From assembly GCA_028753945.1 (NCBI GenBank), contig JAPNXP010000014.1:434001-498000 (forward strand): a DNA stretch of 64,000 nucleotides, written 5' to 3'. How positions within the stretch are numbered: position 1 is the stretch's first letter; each line of letters starts with the position of its first letter. Under the pieces are notes generated by a model that did no database searches, was not told where the DNA came from, and worked only from the letters and a program-made list of their open reading frames with translations. A program made the translations under genes and the position numbers. Shown here in pieces: positions 10,101 to 20,200 of the stretch. This DNA is from Hexactinellida sp. DTS-2022. Taxonomy: Eukaryota; Porifera; Hexactinellida.

Positions 10101-11464
10101 TTTATTTGTTTATTCATTTGTTTATTTATTTGTTTATTTATTTGTTAGTTTGTTTATCTATTTGTTGGTCTATCTGTTTATCTATCTATCTATCTATCTG
10201 TATGTTTGTGTAGAGTGCTATCAGTGCTTATAATCGGGATACTGGTGTTGCTCGCTGGAATAACAATAAAGAGATTTGCAATGGGAGCGAAAGGTTGGGA
10301 GCAAATTCCCTTCATTGGATTTTGGAGATTTATTGGAAACTATCTATCAGTAAGTATTTATGTAACTCTTTATACATAATATAGTAGATACCTGATTTAT
10401 GAACATCGGATATAAGAACATTATATTGGAAAACGGTTGCCATATACCCTATATAATTTATGTCGGTTATAAGAATATTATATGCAGTTCCCGACGATGT
10501 GCTTATAACCGGCATCCACTGTATTAACATTTTGCTCATTTCTTTATACAGAAATTAGGACAGTATTTCGATGGATATTTTATTTCTTTTAGGACGGTTG
10601 TGATTTTTTTTGTCGTTGCGGAGGTCGTAATCCAACAATGCCATCTTACATGGTGAGTAAACAACAACAAACAAACAAACAAACAAACAAACAAACAAAC
10701 AAACAACAACAAACAAACAAACAAACAAACAAATGAACTACAAACAAACAACAATAAACACTCTAATATAACCTTATAATATAACACAACAAACAAACAA
10801 ACAAGTATATACAAACAAACAAATAAACAAACAAACGAATAAATAAATACAAATATACAAACAAACAAACAAACAAACAAACAATCAATCAACCAAACAC
10901 AGTCACAAACAAACAAACAACCAACCAAACAACAAAAAATAAACAAACAAACACAAACAAACAACAACACAAATAAACAAACAACAAACAAACAATCAAC
11001 CAAACAACAACAAACACAAACAAACAAACATTCACAAACAACCAACAACCAAACAAACAAACAAACAAACATTCACAAACAATCAAACAAACACTCTAAT
11101 AAGTTTTATCTAATATAACCTTATACTATAATTATCAATATAATAAGTTATCACTCTCCTATATATAACCTTATACTATACCAATACTATAACACTATCA
11201 CTCTAATATAACCTTATACTTATTATACCACTATATACCTTTTATACTATAACACTCTACCCTATAGCCCACTAAGACTACTGCTATAACCTTATACTAT
11301 ACTATAATACTCTACCCTATAATACTATACCATCACTATATATAATACCACACTCTACCCTATAGCCCACTAAGACTACTGCTAGCGCAGATAAGTTTGG
11401 CGTAGAGAGCTCCGATGACGACACAGATCGTCCCAAGGAAGACGAACATATTTTGCCGATGTAA
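7106..11464 (+). CDS. M6PR: Cation-dependent mannose-6-phosphate receptor, seven exons
   Basis: Exons joined by phase: 7106-7293 or 7300; 8050 or 8054-8237; 8784-8917; 9375-9493; 10214-10349; 10593-10652; 11366-11464 (about 307 residues; human 277). Signal peptide, then the luminal MRH domain with paired Cys, FNGSKYNTHC (exon 3) and CSYLFIAETGLVCVP (exon 4). Exon 5 is the transmembrane helix plus MGAKGWEQIPFIGFW, matching the vertebrate GAKGMEQFPHLAFW tail segment. Exon 6 gives DGCDFFCRCGGRN. Exon 7 ends DEHILPM, the acidic-dileucine GGA/AP-1 sorting signal. Known role: carries M6P-tagged hydrolases from the trans-Golgi network to endosomes. The gene is easily missed because introns 1, 4 and 6 hold long AAAC/GTTT arrays. 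Confidence 0.92.
7304..7412. repeat. (AAAC)n array, M6PR intron 1
   Basis: Imperfect CAAA/AAAC tetranucleotide repeats start right after the exon 1 donor. More AAAC runs lie at 7791-7816 and 7935-7989. Confidence 0.9.
7412..7519. mobile_element. MITE family B
   Basis: Ends TACAGTATACTCCGCTTAATAG and AAGCTGAGTCGACTGTA; core 'cctggtcccgaggtgac'. Intron 1 of M6PR. Confidence 0.85.
7521..7942. repeat. Family N repeat, three tandem-like copies
   Basis: The block 'gtcggcacagctgtaattt' followed by 'agtcctattctaatta' occurs at about 7552, 7708 and 7858, each with shared flanks ('gactgtagttgttta', 'cactatactacctatc'). Also found at 43207-43312 and 50958-51010. Confidence 0.75.
8238..8347. repeat. 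20-bp tandem repeat copying a splice donor, M6PR intron 2
   Basis: About five copies of a unit like 'atagttagttattgcatagc'. The first unit begins at the exon 2 donor (A|GTTAGT), so every unit carries a copy of that donor. Confidence 0.8.
8958..9293. mobile_element. MITE family A, composite copy with internal insert
   Basis: Ends TACAGTAGAACCTCGTTAG and AACGAGGTTCTACTGTA. The interior is duplicated and carries an extra block, 'tgtagacggtctataaaagc', which recurs near 26725. M6PR intron 3. Confidence 0.7.
9536..10206. repeat. (GTTT)n array, M6PR intron 4
   Basis: About 670 bp of GTTT repeats with GGTT, GTGTTT and GTTTA/TCTA variants. It translates in all + frames to Cys/Leu/Phe/Val strings, which are artefacts. 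The transmembrane exon starts 8 bp after the array. Confidence 0.95.
10383..10524. mobile_element. MITE family E
   Basis: Words 'ggatataagaaca' and 'cggttataagaata', core 'cagttcccgacgatg', end 'ggcatccactgta'. M6PR intron 5. Confidence 0.8.
10661..11096. repeat. (AAAC)n array, M6PR intron 6
   Basis: CAAA/AAAC repeats, complementary in sense to the GTTT array of intron 4 in the same transcript. The Cys/Phe-rich minus-strand ORFs are artefacts. Confidence 0.95.
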
Positions 11465-11682
11465 CTCCTGTCTCCAGCTGTATATATGTTATGTGAGATG
11501 TGTTAGCTAGTTACACAATATGTACTTAGATATGTATTCTATTCTACTCTACTAGTATTGATAGAATGATTGTGTGTACTTGAATAATACACAGTTTAAA
11601 TTATACCGTTTGCGAATTGGTTAAACCTTATTGGAACCATAAACGGTATAGTTCCGATAGGTACATATTTATTAACTATAAA

Positions 11683-11856
11683 TACAGTAGAACCTCGTTA
11701 GTACGAACACTGTTAATACGAAATCCGGTTAATACGAACACTATTTCAGTCCCCTTCAAAGCTTTTCAATACAAATAATATTGGTTAATACGAATTCCGG
11801 ATAAAGCGAACGCATTTTGACGGTCCCCTGGTGTTCGTACTAACGGTACTACATTC
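11683..11856. mobile_element. MITE family A (right end eroded)
   Basis: Begins TACAGTAGAACCTCGTTAG, with core 'gacggtcccctggtgttcg'. The right end departs from consensus. It lies between the M6PR stop and the next gene. Confidence 0.75.
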
Positions 11857-11908
11857 CATCTACACCATTCGGTATCCATGCATTAGAATGGATGGAGTAG
11901 GTTAAAGA

Positions 11909-14891
11909 ATGCCAGAAGATTCAACAAAAAACCCGAAAAAAGAAGATTTAATAAAACTTATAAAAACGTCACCAAAAGACATTACTCCTTTTCTACAAAT
12001 ATACACAGTATGTGGTGGACTATGGATAAAGGAAACTCAACAAGAATCTAATAATAGGAACATACCAGCTAATCAGAAGTTCCTTATAAACACAAATAAC
12101 GGACGGAATAAAGTTGGAAATTTCTATCTTAAAACAAACATTGCATATCCTTCTACACATAAATGCATTGGAATACAATTTGTATTGTTCTCTATTAGTG
12201 TAAGTTTAATTGTGTTAATAATAGAGAGACTTTATAATAAGCGAACTCAACTTGATACAAACCCTATGTAAGTTGTTAATTTGGGACCATAGGGCTTGTT
12301 CATAATAAAAAACTTAGTATTAAGCAGACGAATATTGTTCATAATAAGCAGACCTGACTGTATTATGAACAAGCCCTATGGTCCCAATTTAACAACTTAC
12401 ATAAGGTTTGTATTAAGTTGAGTTCGCTTATTATAAAAGTATCTCTATTATGAACACAATTTGTAGTTCCTTGAATATTCAACATTACTGTATAAATTAA
12501 GCCCTTTATTCTAATACAGTAGACTCGTTAATACGAACACCGTCTTAATATGTTCATATTATCTGGAATTTGTATTAACCGGAGTCACTTGTATGCATTT
12601 GTATAGGCTAGGGGAATTAAACCTTGTACTCCTTAACCGATATTTCCCTTATCCGTGTTCCTATTAACGAGTTTACTTAAGTTACTAATACTCAATCAAA
12701 CTGTATACTGAAATCATTTTACACACACATATTATATTACGAACTAAATTTGTAGGTAAACAATCAGAAACTGAGTGAGAGAGAGAGGGAGGCCTGTACA
12801 CATCTGTATGAGAGAGCTAATGGGATATTGGCACCCTATGCTGGAGTACGAGCCAAGTTCATTATGGACACAATTAAATGTAATACCAATTGATAAATAG
12901 CATAGATAATAGATATATACCAAGCCATTAATGACACAATAAAATGTAATAACAATTGATTAATAGCATAGATAATAGATATATACCAAGCCATTAATGA
13001 CACAATAAAATGTAATAATAATTGATTAATAGCATAGATAATAGATATATACCAAGCCATTAATGACACAATACAATGTAATACCAATTGATTAATAGTA
13101 TAGATAATAGATATATACCAAGCCATTAATGACACAATAAAATGTAATAATAATTGATTAATAGCATAGATAATAGATATATACCAAGCCATTAATGACA
13201 CAATACAATGTAATACCAATTGATTAATAGTATAGATAATAGATATATACCAAGCCATTAATGACACAATAAAATGTAATAGTAATTGATTAATAGCATA
13301 GATAATAGATATATACCAAGCCATTAATGACACAATAAAATGTAATAATAATTGATTAATAGCATAGATAATAGATATATACCAAGCCATTAATGACACA
13401 ATACAATGTAATACCAATTGATTAATAGCATAGATAATAGATATATACCAAGCCATTAATGACACAATAAAATGTAATAATAATTGATTAATAGCATAGA
13501 TAATAGATATATACCAAGCCATTAATGACACAATACAATGTAATACCAATTGATTAATAGTATAGATAATAGATATATACCAAGCCATTAATGACACAAT
13601 AAAATGTAATAATAATTGATTAATAGTATAGATAATAGATATATACCAAGCCATTAATGACACAATAAAATGTAATAGTAATTGATAAATAGCATAGATA
13701 ATAGATATATACCAAGCCATTAATGACACAATAAAATGTAATAATAATTGATTAATAGCATAGATAATAGATATATACCAAGCCATTAATGACACAATAC
13801 AATGTAATACCAATTGATTAATAGTATAGATAATAGATATATACCAAGCCATTAATGACACAATAAAATGTAATAATAATTGATTAATAATGCAATTTGT
13901 TATTAGCTTATTACCCTAACACTACTGTAATTACTTGAATTGTTATCAAATGTGAAATACTTTAGAACCTCGTTAATACGAACACCAACGGACGGTCAAA
14001 ATTTGCATATTTGTTTCATTTATCCTGAGTTCGTATTAACCGGAGTAATACCAATTGAATAGCCATTGTAGGGACCTTATTAAGTGGAACAGTTTGTTCG
14101 TCTTATCCGGAAATTCGTATTAACCGTGTTCCTACTAACGAGGTTCTACTGTACAATTGTTATCAAATGTAAAAATATTTATATTTTGTATTTATAGCAA
14201 GCGAAAATAGAAATTCAGAGGAGAGTATTTTCTCAAAGAAGTTTGATAGAATAACTCATTTAACGACGCCTAACAACAGTTTTCTGTTCAGCAAAATAGG
14301 AGAAATTCTTAAACTTGTCAGGAATTCGTACAGTAACCTAGATTCAAAAGGTGAGTTATTTGTATTGTAAAGAATCATGAATTGTTAACAAAATAATTTG
14401 TTTATAAGGGCTGTTAAAAGGTTGTATAACGCAAAAACTAGGGGAATTATACACACACTCTTAATTAAATCTTGCTTTTGCAATCCAAAAAGGATTCTAG
14501 GGAAATTAGAAAAAAATTAGAAAAAAATTCTAGGGAAATTTGTAAAAGGATGGTTTGTAACACTTTGTTTGAGCCCCCTTTGGAAGCGTTACGTAACGTT
14601 TTAACGGCCCCTTATTATTATTAAAATCCGATTTTAGATTTAATGAGAAGAACTAAAGTTTCCTTTGAAAATCATTTAAATTTCCATTATGAAAACCTGA
14701 AAAATTTTCATCCAATCGATTTAACAAAACAAGTAAGTTAGTTTGTTGTAGTATCTTTATTTGAAATTATTAGACCTAAAAACGAATTTTTTCCAGTTGA
14801 GAAACATTTTAATATTATTAAATTTGTTTTTTTTTAGACTCTAAAATTCATCATAAAGACTATTCAAGATATTGTCAATAAGAAGGAATAA
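11909..14891 (+). CDS. Unrecognised five-exon gene, 174 residues
   Basis: Exons 11909-12007, 12756-12879, 14198-14350, 14638-14732 and 14838-14891 join with consistent phases (525 nt including stop). Donors are GTATGT, GTAATA, GTGAGT and GTAAGT; all acceptors end TAG. The protein is hydrophilic and probably mostly helical, with no signal peptide or membrane segment. Visible landmarks are KLSEREREACTHLYERANG in exon 2 and LFSKIGEILKLVRNSY in exon 3. I do not recognise the family. The consistent splicing over five exons argues that it is a real gene. The frame running past exon 1 to 12271 is intron sequence containing a D element. A 66-bp minisatellite occupies intron 2. Confidence 0.7.
12190..12492. 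mobile_element. Two family D elements, inverted and tail-to-tail
   Basis: The first copy ends 'aagcagacctgactgta' and is followed directly by an inverted copy beginning 'ttatgaacaagccctatgg'. Together they make a palindrome of about 300 bp in intron 1 of the unrecognised gene. Confidence 0.75.
12514..12675. mobile_element. MITE family A
   Basis: Begins TACAGTAGACTCGTTAATACG; the right end is degenerate ('cctattaacgagtttac'). Confidence 0.75.
12845..13890. repeat. 66-bp minisatellite, about 15.5 copies
   Basis: The unit ends each cycle with 'ataccaagccattaatgac'. The period is divisible by three, so an artefactual 341-codon minus-strand ORF with a 22-residue repeat results. The first unit overlaps the 3' end of exon 2 (12756-12879) and its donor AAAT|GTAATA, so each unit repeats a near copy of the donor. 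Confidence 0.95.
13961..14153. mobile_element. MITE family A
   Basis: From 'tttagaacctcgttaatacg' to 'aacgaggttctactgta'; follows the minisatellite in the same intron. Confidence 0.8.
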
Positions 14892-15004
14892 CGATTTTTT
14901 GCATTTCGTATTACAAACCTAATTAAATACGTCCGTAATATAATTTGGTATAAATAGAGTCAATTCATTCATTATTTATTTATTTATAAGAAAACAAATT
15001 AGCA

Positions 15005-16368
15005 ATGAATTCTCCAATCAACAGATATGGTACTATTCATGATGAAAACTTTGATGAAATGGTTAGTTTGTTTGTATATTTTGTTTGTATATTTTGTTTG
15101 TATATTATACAGTAATATAATTCAATTTACTCATGAAATGCAAATAATTCAAATTACTACAGTAGAACCTCGTTAATACGTACACCAAGGGACCGTCAAA
15201 ATGTATATTATCCGGAATTCGTATTAACCAATATCATTTGTATTGAAAAGGCTTTGAAGGGGACTGAAATAGTGTTCGTATTAACCGGATTTCATATTAA
15301 CCGTGTTCGTACTAATGACATTCTACTGTATTATTCACTAAAACTTTCCCAATTTAGGATACAAGTCCAACTGATAAATTACAACACAGAAATCTTACAC
15401 TTACCGATTCTTTCATAAACAACTACAAATCAAGAAGAATGAAAATGTACTTACAAACATCTTTATTATTCCTTCTATATTTCTTCCTTATGATAGTCGC
15501 ATTTGCTTATTCCTACATAACAGTAGCCTCTTTAGTGACGTCATATAGACAGCCAGTTCGCTCAGTTATGTATATTTATAAGAAATCTTATGATCCACCT
15601 GCTATAATAATATATCCTGAAAGTGCTGATACTTTTATTGATTGTTATTTCAGTGTAAAGAAGAATACTAGTAGTGATGAAGTACCGATTTATAATAATA
15701 ATAACTGCTCTAAACAAGAGTATTCGTACTACTCCAATATTCATAATGAAAGTAGGATTGTTTTAGTTTTTAGAGGGCCGGCAAATGTGAGTATTGGTGA
15801 GAAAAATCGATTTCATTTCCGATTGAATTTGGAAAACCGAACTTATTCTAATTTGGATTATAGAGTGTATGATACATTTGATAATTTCATGTCTAAAATC
15901 GGACAAAAAAATATACAGAAATTTCTTTTACAAATAGAATTACTGTATCCACTATATAGGTTAGCCGGTGATTTTGTAAACTTTGTAAAACTCGATAAAA
16001 CCATTGATAGGACTATGAATAACGATATTCATGTTACATTTCAAGTTGAAATTAATCTCGCTAGGCTTATACCAAGGGCTAATGATAGTGAAAATGATGA
16101 TGTGGTCGCATTTTTCGAATGGGGGGACCCAATTTTAGAGGAGAGTCAACAAATACTTTCAACAACAATTTGGAGTACTTTGGGTTCGCTTTGTGCAATG
16201 TTTTTAGCTCTGGCCAAAGTTTGGAGTTTTGGGAAAAATTGGATTTCAAATGTTTGGCGTACGTTTAAAAAAGATGTTAAATACAAACGAATTCATTCTG
16301 AAAGGCAAGAGTTTTTAAAGACAATAGAAGGAAAAGAACCAAATGAAGATAAAAAGGAGGATATGTGA
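15005..16368 (+). CDS. PACC1: Proton-activated chloride channel PACC1 (TMEM206), two exons
   Basis: Exons 15005-15061 and 15358-16368 join in phase (donor ATG|GTTAGT, acceptor 'atttag') to give 355 residues; human PACC1 has 350. Two membrane helices flank a large extracellular domain: TM1 near MYLQTSLLFLLYFFLMIVAF and TM2 near WSTLGSLCAMFLALAKVW. Conserved landmarks are SYDPPAIIIYP, VFRGPANV, FHFRLN..LDY and FFEWGDP, the last two matching human FRLN..IDY and VFEWKDP. In vertebrates the protein forms a trimeric, acid-opened chloride channel at the plasma membrane and endosomes. The short first exon supplies the cytosolic N-terminus, so the ATG at 15439 is not the true start. A family A MITE fills most of the intron. 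Confidence 0.92.
15158..15331. mobile_element. MITE family A in PACC1 intron
   Basis: Ends TACAGTAGAACCTCGTTAATA and 'gacattctactgta'; core 'caagggaccgtc'. Confidence 0.85.
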
Positions 16369-17299
16369 ATTTTCGTTTTTTGAAAAAGTATTTTTGTAAA
16401 TATTTTGTTCTTGCAAATAGTCATTATTTGTAGATATGTAGATAATTTAATCATGTATCAAATTAGAATTAAGGCTTTTAAATGGCTTTTGAATATATTA
16501 TTACATATTAACATTCCACGTGTGCACATACGTAACTATGATATCCGAGCTATCTTTTTTTGCTCCGAATTTGCAACTTAAGCAGAAATATAAATTAACC
16601 ATTTGCAGACATAAGACACTATTTACGTCAATACAATAGTAAGAATTGCTATAAATCATTTTATATTGAACTTTGAATGAGGAGGCAAATTCTATGATTT
16701 ATTAGTATATAATATTACTAATAAGCCAGTATTGTTTAAAATTTATGATTACTCAATTTCTTAATAATTTCAGTTACGTATTTTGTAAGAAAAATGGCGC
16801 ACTAAATTAAAACATGTCAACTAAGTTTCATCAAGGCGCGTGATTTTGAAAAGAATACTTTCATAAGCGAGAAAATCGAGAGATGCTCCCATAGACAAAA
16901 TACAAATTGAGTATTTTAGGCGCTCAAACTAAATCTAGGCGCGCATATAATTTGCCTGTATGAAAGCCAGATGCCAACTGTACAGGGATTTACTCCGTTT
17001 GTACACAGATTATTAGTTGGAACAAACTTACTGTGTTTTAACTTTATAATAACCTAATTAGAGATTATAATATTCATAGCATAATTATACATTTTGTTCG
17101 TGCAAATTGCTGTAATTATTCATGCGATCATACAATTGTATCACAAATAGAAAATTGTCCCGAAAATTACTGTACAAGTTTGTAGTATTGTAAACCGTGT
17201 TAAACTAATGTTATTTAATATTAAAATATATAATGATAGATAAAATACACTTAAAATACCAAACACTGATAAAAAGAAGTTAAAATAAACACAAAAAAA
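16369..17299. other. Intergenic, no gene seen
   Basis: AT-rich 3' flanks of the convergent PACC1 and tensin genes. No ORF above 60 codons and no recognised TIR element. Confidence 0.6.
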
Positions 17300-20200
17300 C
17301 TACACAAAGTTCCTTAAACTAATTAGGTGGGTATTAATATATCCGACAATAGTTTGTGATATATTAGAAGGACTTGGATCGGCGAATATTAAACAAGTCA
17401 GTCCACTTTGAATCGGGATAACAACAAGTAATCCAAAACAATTTACGTTTGAAAACTTTTCAGTTCCACCGGTTTCTACAATATCAACTTCACCACTCCA
17501 TTTAATACCCGGACATAATGCCGCGAGGGTAACTTGTCTCGGCGAAAACTGTCGCGAACCAAAAGACTTCTTATCGATATCTCGAATTGTAATTCCACTT
17601 TTCGCAGACACCTTTATTTCGACTAGAATCGAAAGTGATTTTATAGCAGTGCTTAGTTTAACTGCTACCTCCTCCATTTGTACTTTGGTGCCTTTCCCAG
17701 CTATACTTAGTCCCCCTAAATAAACTGCTTTTGCAGATATTTCAATATTCTTCAATTCACCCCTAGGTGAGGGTTCAGGTGGTTCACCTTTGCCTATTCT
17801 TAATCTACATGGCAACGCCATTGGTTCACTGCTATGCTGAATAACAAACGTAGTTAGGTTGTCAAACGGTGGCTCTTCCCAACCTTGTAGCCGAATTCCG
17901 CGATGATGCGGAGCGATTAAAAAGTGACGAACACAATCTTCTGGGTTCCTTGGAAGAGGTTCACCTGTGTCTTGACTTTTCTGTAGAACGAAACTATCCG
18001 GTACTTTTAGTGATAAAGCATACCCACCCATAACCGTTTGACTGTCTCTTATAACAAATGAACCAACTGGTAAAGGGATTAATTCACGAACGGATGCCTC
18101 TCTTGTTATAGTCGATTTATACCAATCTTCAATTGAATCTGATACGAGACGGGTTTTCTTTTCTTGTAGCTTTCGTAGTAAACTTAATGTTTCTTCATCG
18201 TTTTTATAATCGTTGTCTTTTATTATTCGTTTTTTACCAGATTTTCCTTCCCAATCCATTTGATCAATTTCAAGACATTTCTGAATTCCTTCTAAATTCA
18301 AGCCTTCGAGTGTTGTATCTGTTAAAGTATTGCTACGACCTTTATCAGGGATTTTACAGATAATTATGTCATCGAAATTAATTCGTATTTCTTTCTGTGA
18401 ATTTTCGCGAGACACGGCATCCTCCGCATCGATACTAGAACGGGTTGATGGAATGCGATCGATTTTCTCGACTTTCCTTTTACTTCTACTTCGGTATTCT
18501 TTAACTGTTCTGTTTATAAACGCTACGCTATGTGCTGAGGTTCGAGCCTCGGTATTTGCAAAAACGCTTTTTTCAGGATCACCGGGCAAATCGTCCCCTC
18601 TATAGGGGACAACTTCGGGTGGAGTACCAAATGTGGAATCGGTTTCATTTCGTTTTCTGTGAGGAATCGCGATTTCAACCGGTAAAGACTTCTTGTTATA
18701 ATCAACCGGTGTATAAGTTGACATTTTAAACAATTCTTCTTGGGTAAGTTCGCTGAATTTCCTTAAATCTTCGCTATCAGGAACCAACGGGTTGAAATCC
18801 GGTCTAAAATTACTGTACGTGTCCGATTTTAAGCTAGAAGATACCGCTTCTTCGGTTAGGATTGTTATTGGACTTATGCTTACTGTTCTCCTTGAAGTGA
18901 CTTGGTTTGAAAACAATAATTCTACAATTCCATCATTTGGATAACGTTTGTCTTTCCATGCATCGTCCAATTCGTTTTTATCGAAAACAAGTTGCTCGGT
19001 TTCGATTACGTAACTAGGGAATTGTACGCGAAATATGCAATCTCTTTTACCGGGCACACTTTTCTTGTTATAACATTTGATTAAAACGTCGCCCAATAAT
19101 TGAAGCCCGGGGGAAAGTGGGATTTTTAAAACACCCAAATTATGAGTTGCTTCATAAACAGGTGTTGTGTATAACGGTTTTAAATTCTGATAGAATTTAA
19201 AATATACTTTACAACCACCTTTTCCATCGCAATTCGGAATGCCTTGTAAAGTTATCCGTGTAATTACAACCGGTCGATTATGTGCTATTAACTGTCCGGC
19301 TAATAAATCTGCAAAATAATACACATACCTACGTTGTGAGGGTTGATTAACGCCATGTTTTTGATTGAAGAATCTTTGCATCGCGAATTTATCAAGGGCG
19401 GATTCGGGAGTATTACAAATGCTACTGTAATGCAGATACGCGGCGATAACAACACCAGTTCTACCTTTTCCACCCACGCAATGTACAACTGCTACATGTC
19501 GAGAATCCGAATCCAGCCAAGATGAAATAGATTTACAAATACTACACAAACGGTCTAAAGAAGGTGCCAAATGGTCCGGCCAACCAAAATCTAAAACTTG
19601 ATTATTGAGTTTAGAAATGTCATAACGTCGCTCGCTTAAGTTGAATACTAAGTAGTTTTCGCCGTGTTTGTTCATTAGCATTTTCGCTACATCTCTAAGA
19701 CAATTTCTATAAACGGATTCAACTCCAGTGGCTGGAAAAGACATGGCTATTATTCTCTCGGTTATATAAGTTAGATCTAAATCGAAACCTTCTTCCGTAT
19801 AGCGGTCAGTTCGCTTCGATAAAACACGTTTTATGATTCCTGTTAGTCCTAATTTTTCACGTTTTTCACGGAAACTAAAGTCCTTTCCTTCATACAAACG
19901 CATGTCTTCTTGAATGGTTATTTTCCGCTCGCAATCACCGATTTCAGTTAGGCATTTAGGGTGACAAGCCATATTACACGATACACAAATGTAACAGACA
20001 GAAAATATAATATTTTCACAAACCAGGCACATACCAGGACGATGTAAATTTGCCGGTTCGACTGTATGTCCGTTCGTGTTCTCTAGTACGGCGAAATCAA
20101 CTAATTCAGTTGGATTATAATTCAAATCTATATGAGTTACTTGTTCATCATCACTTTGTGTTCGTTTTTTTTCGGGTGAACGTATCGGTGAACTTGGCAA

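Noticed and set aside
9498-10233. Overlapping + strand ORFs rich in Cys, Leu, Phe and Val
   Set aside because: They are translations of the (GTTT)n array in M6PR intron 4, open in several frames at once.
10536-11086. Minus-strand Cys/Phe/Val ORFs
   Set aside because: Reverse translation of the (AAAC)n array in M6PR intron 6.
12836-13861. 341-codon minus ORF with a 22-residue repeat resembling a membrane repeat protein
   Set aside because: The 66-bp minisatellite period is a multiple of three, so any open unit stays open. No codon-level constraint and it lies in an intron.
15439-15441. Start codon for PACC1 at this ATG
   Set aside because: A short upstream exon at 15005-15061 joins in phase and restores the expected length.
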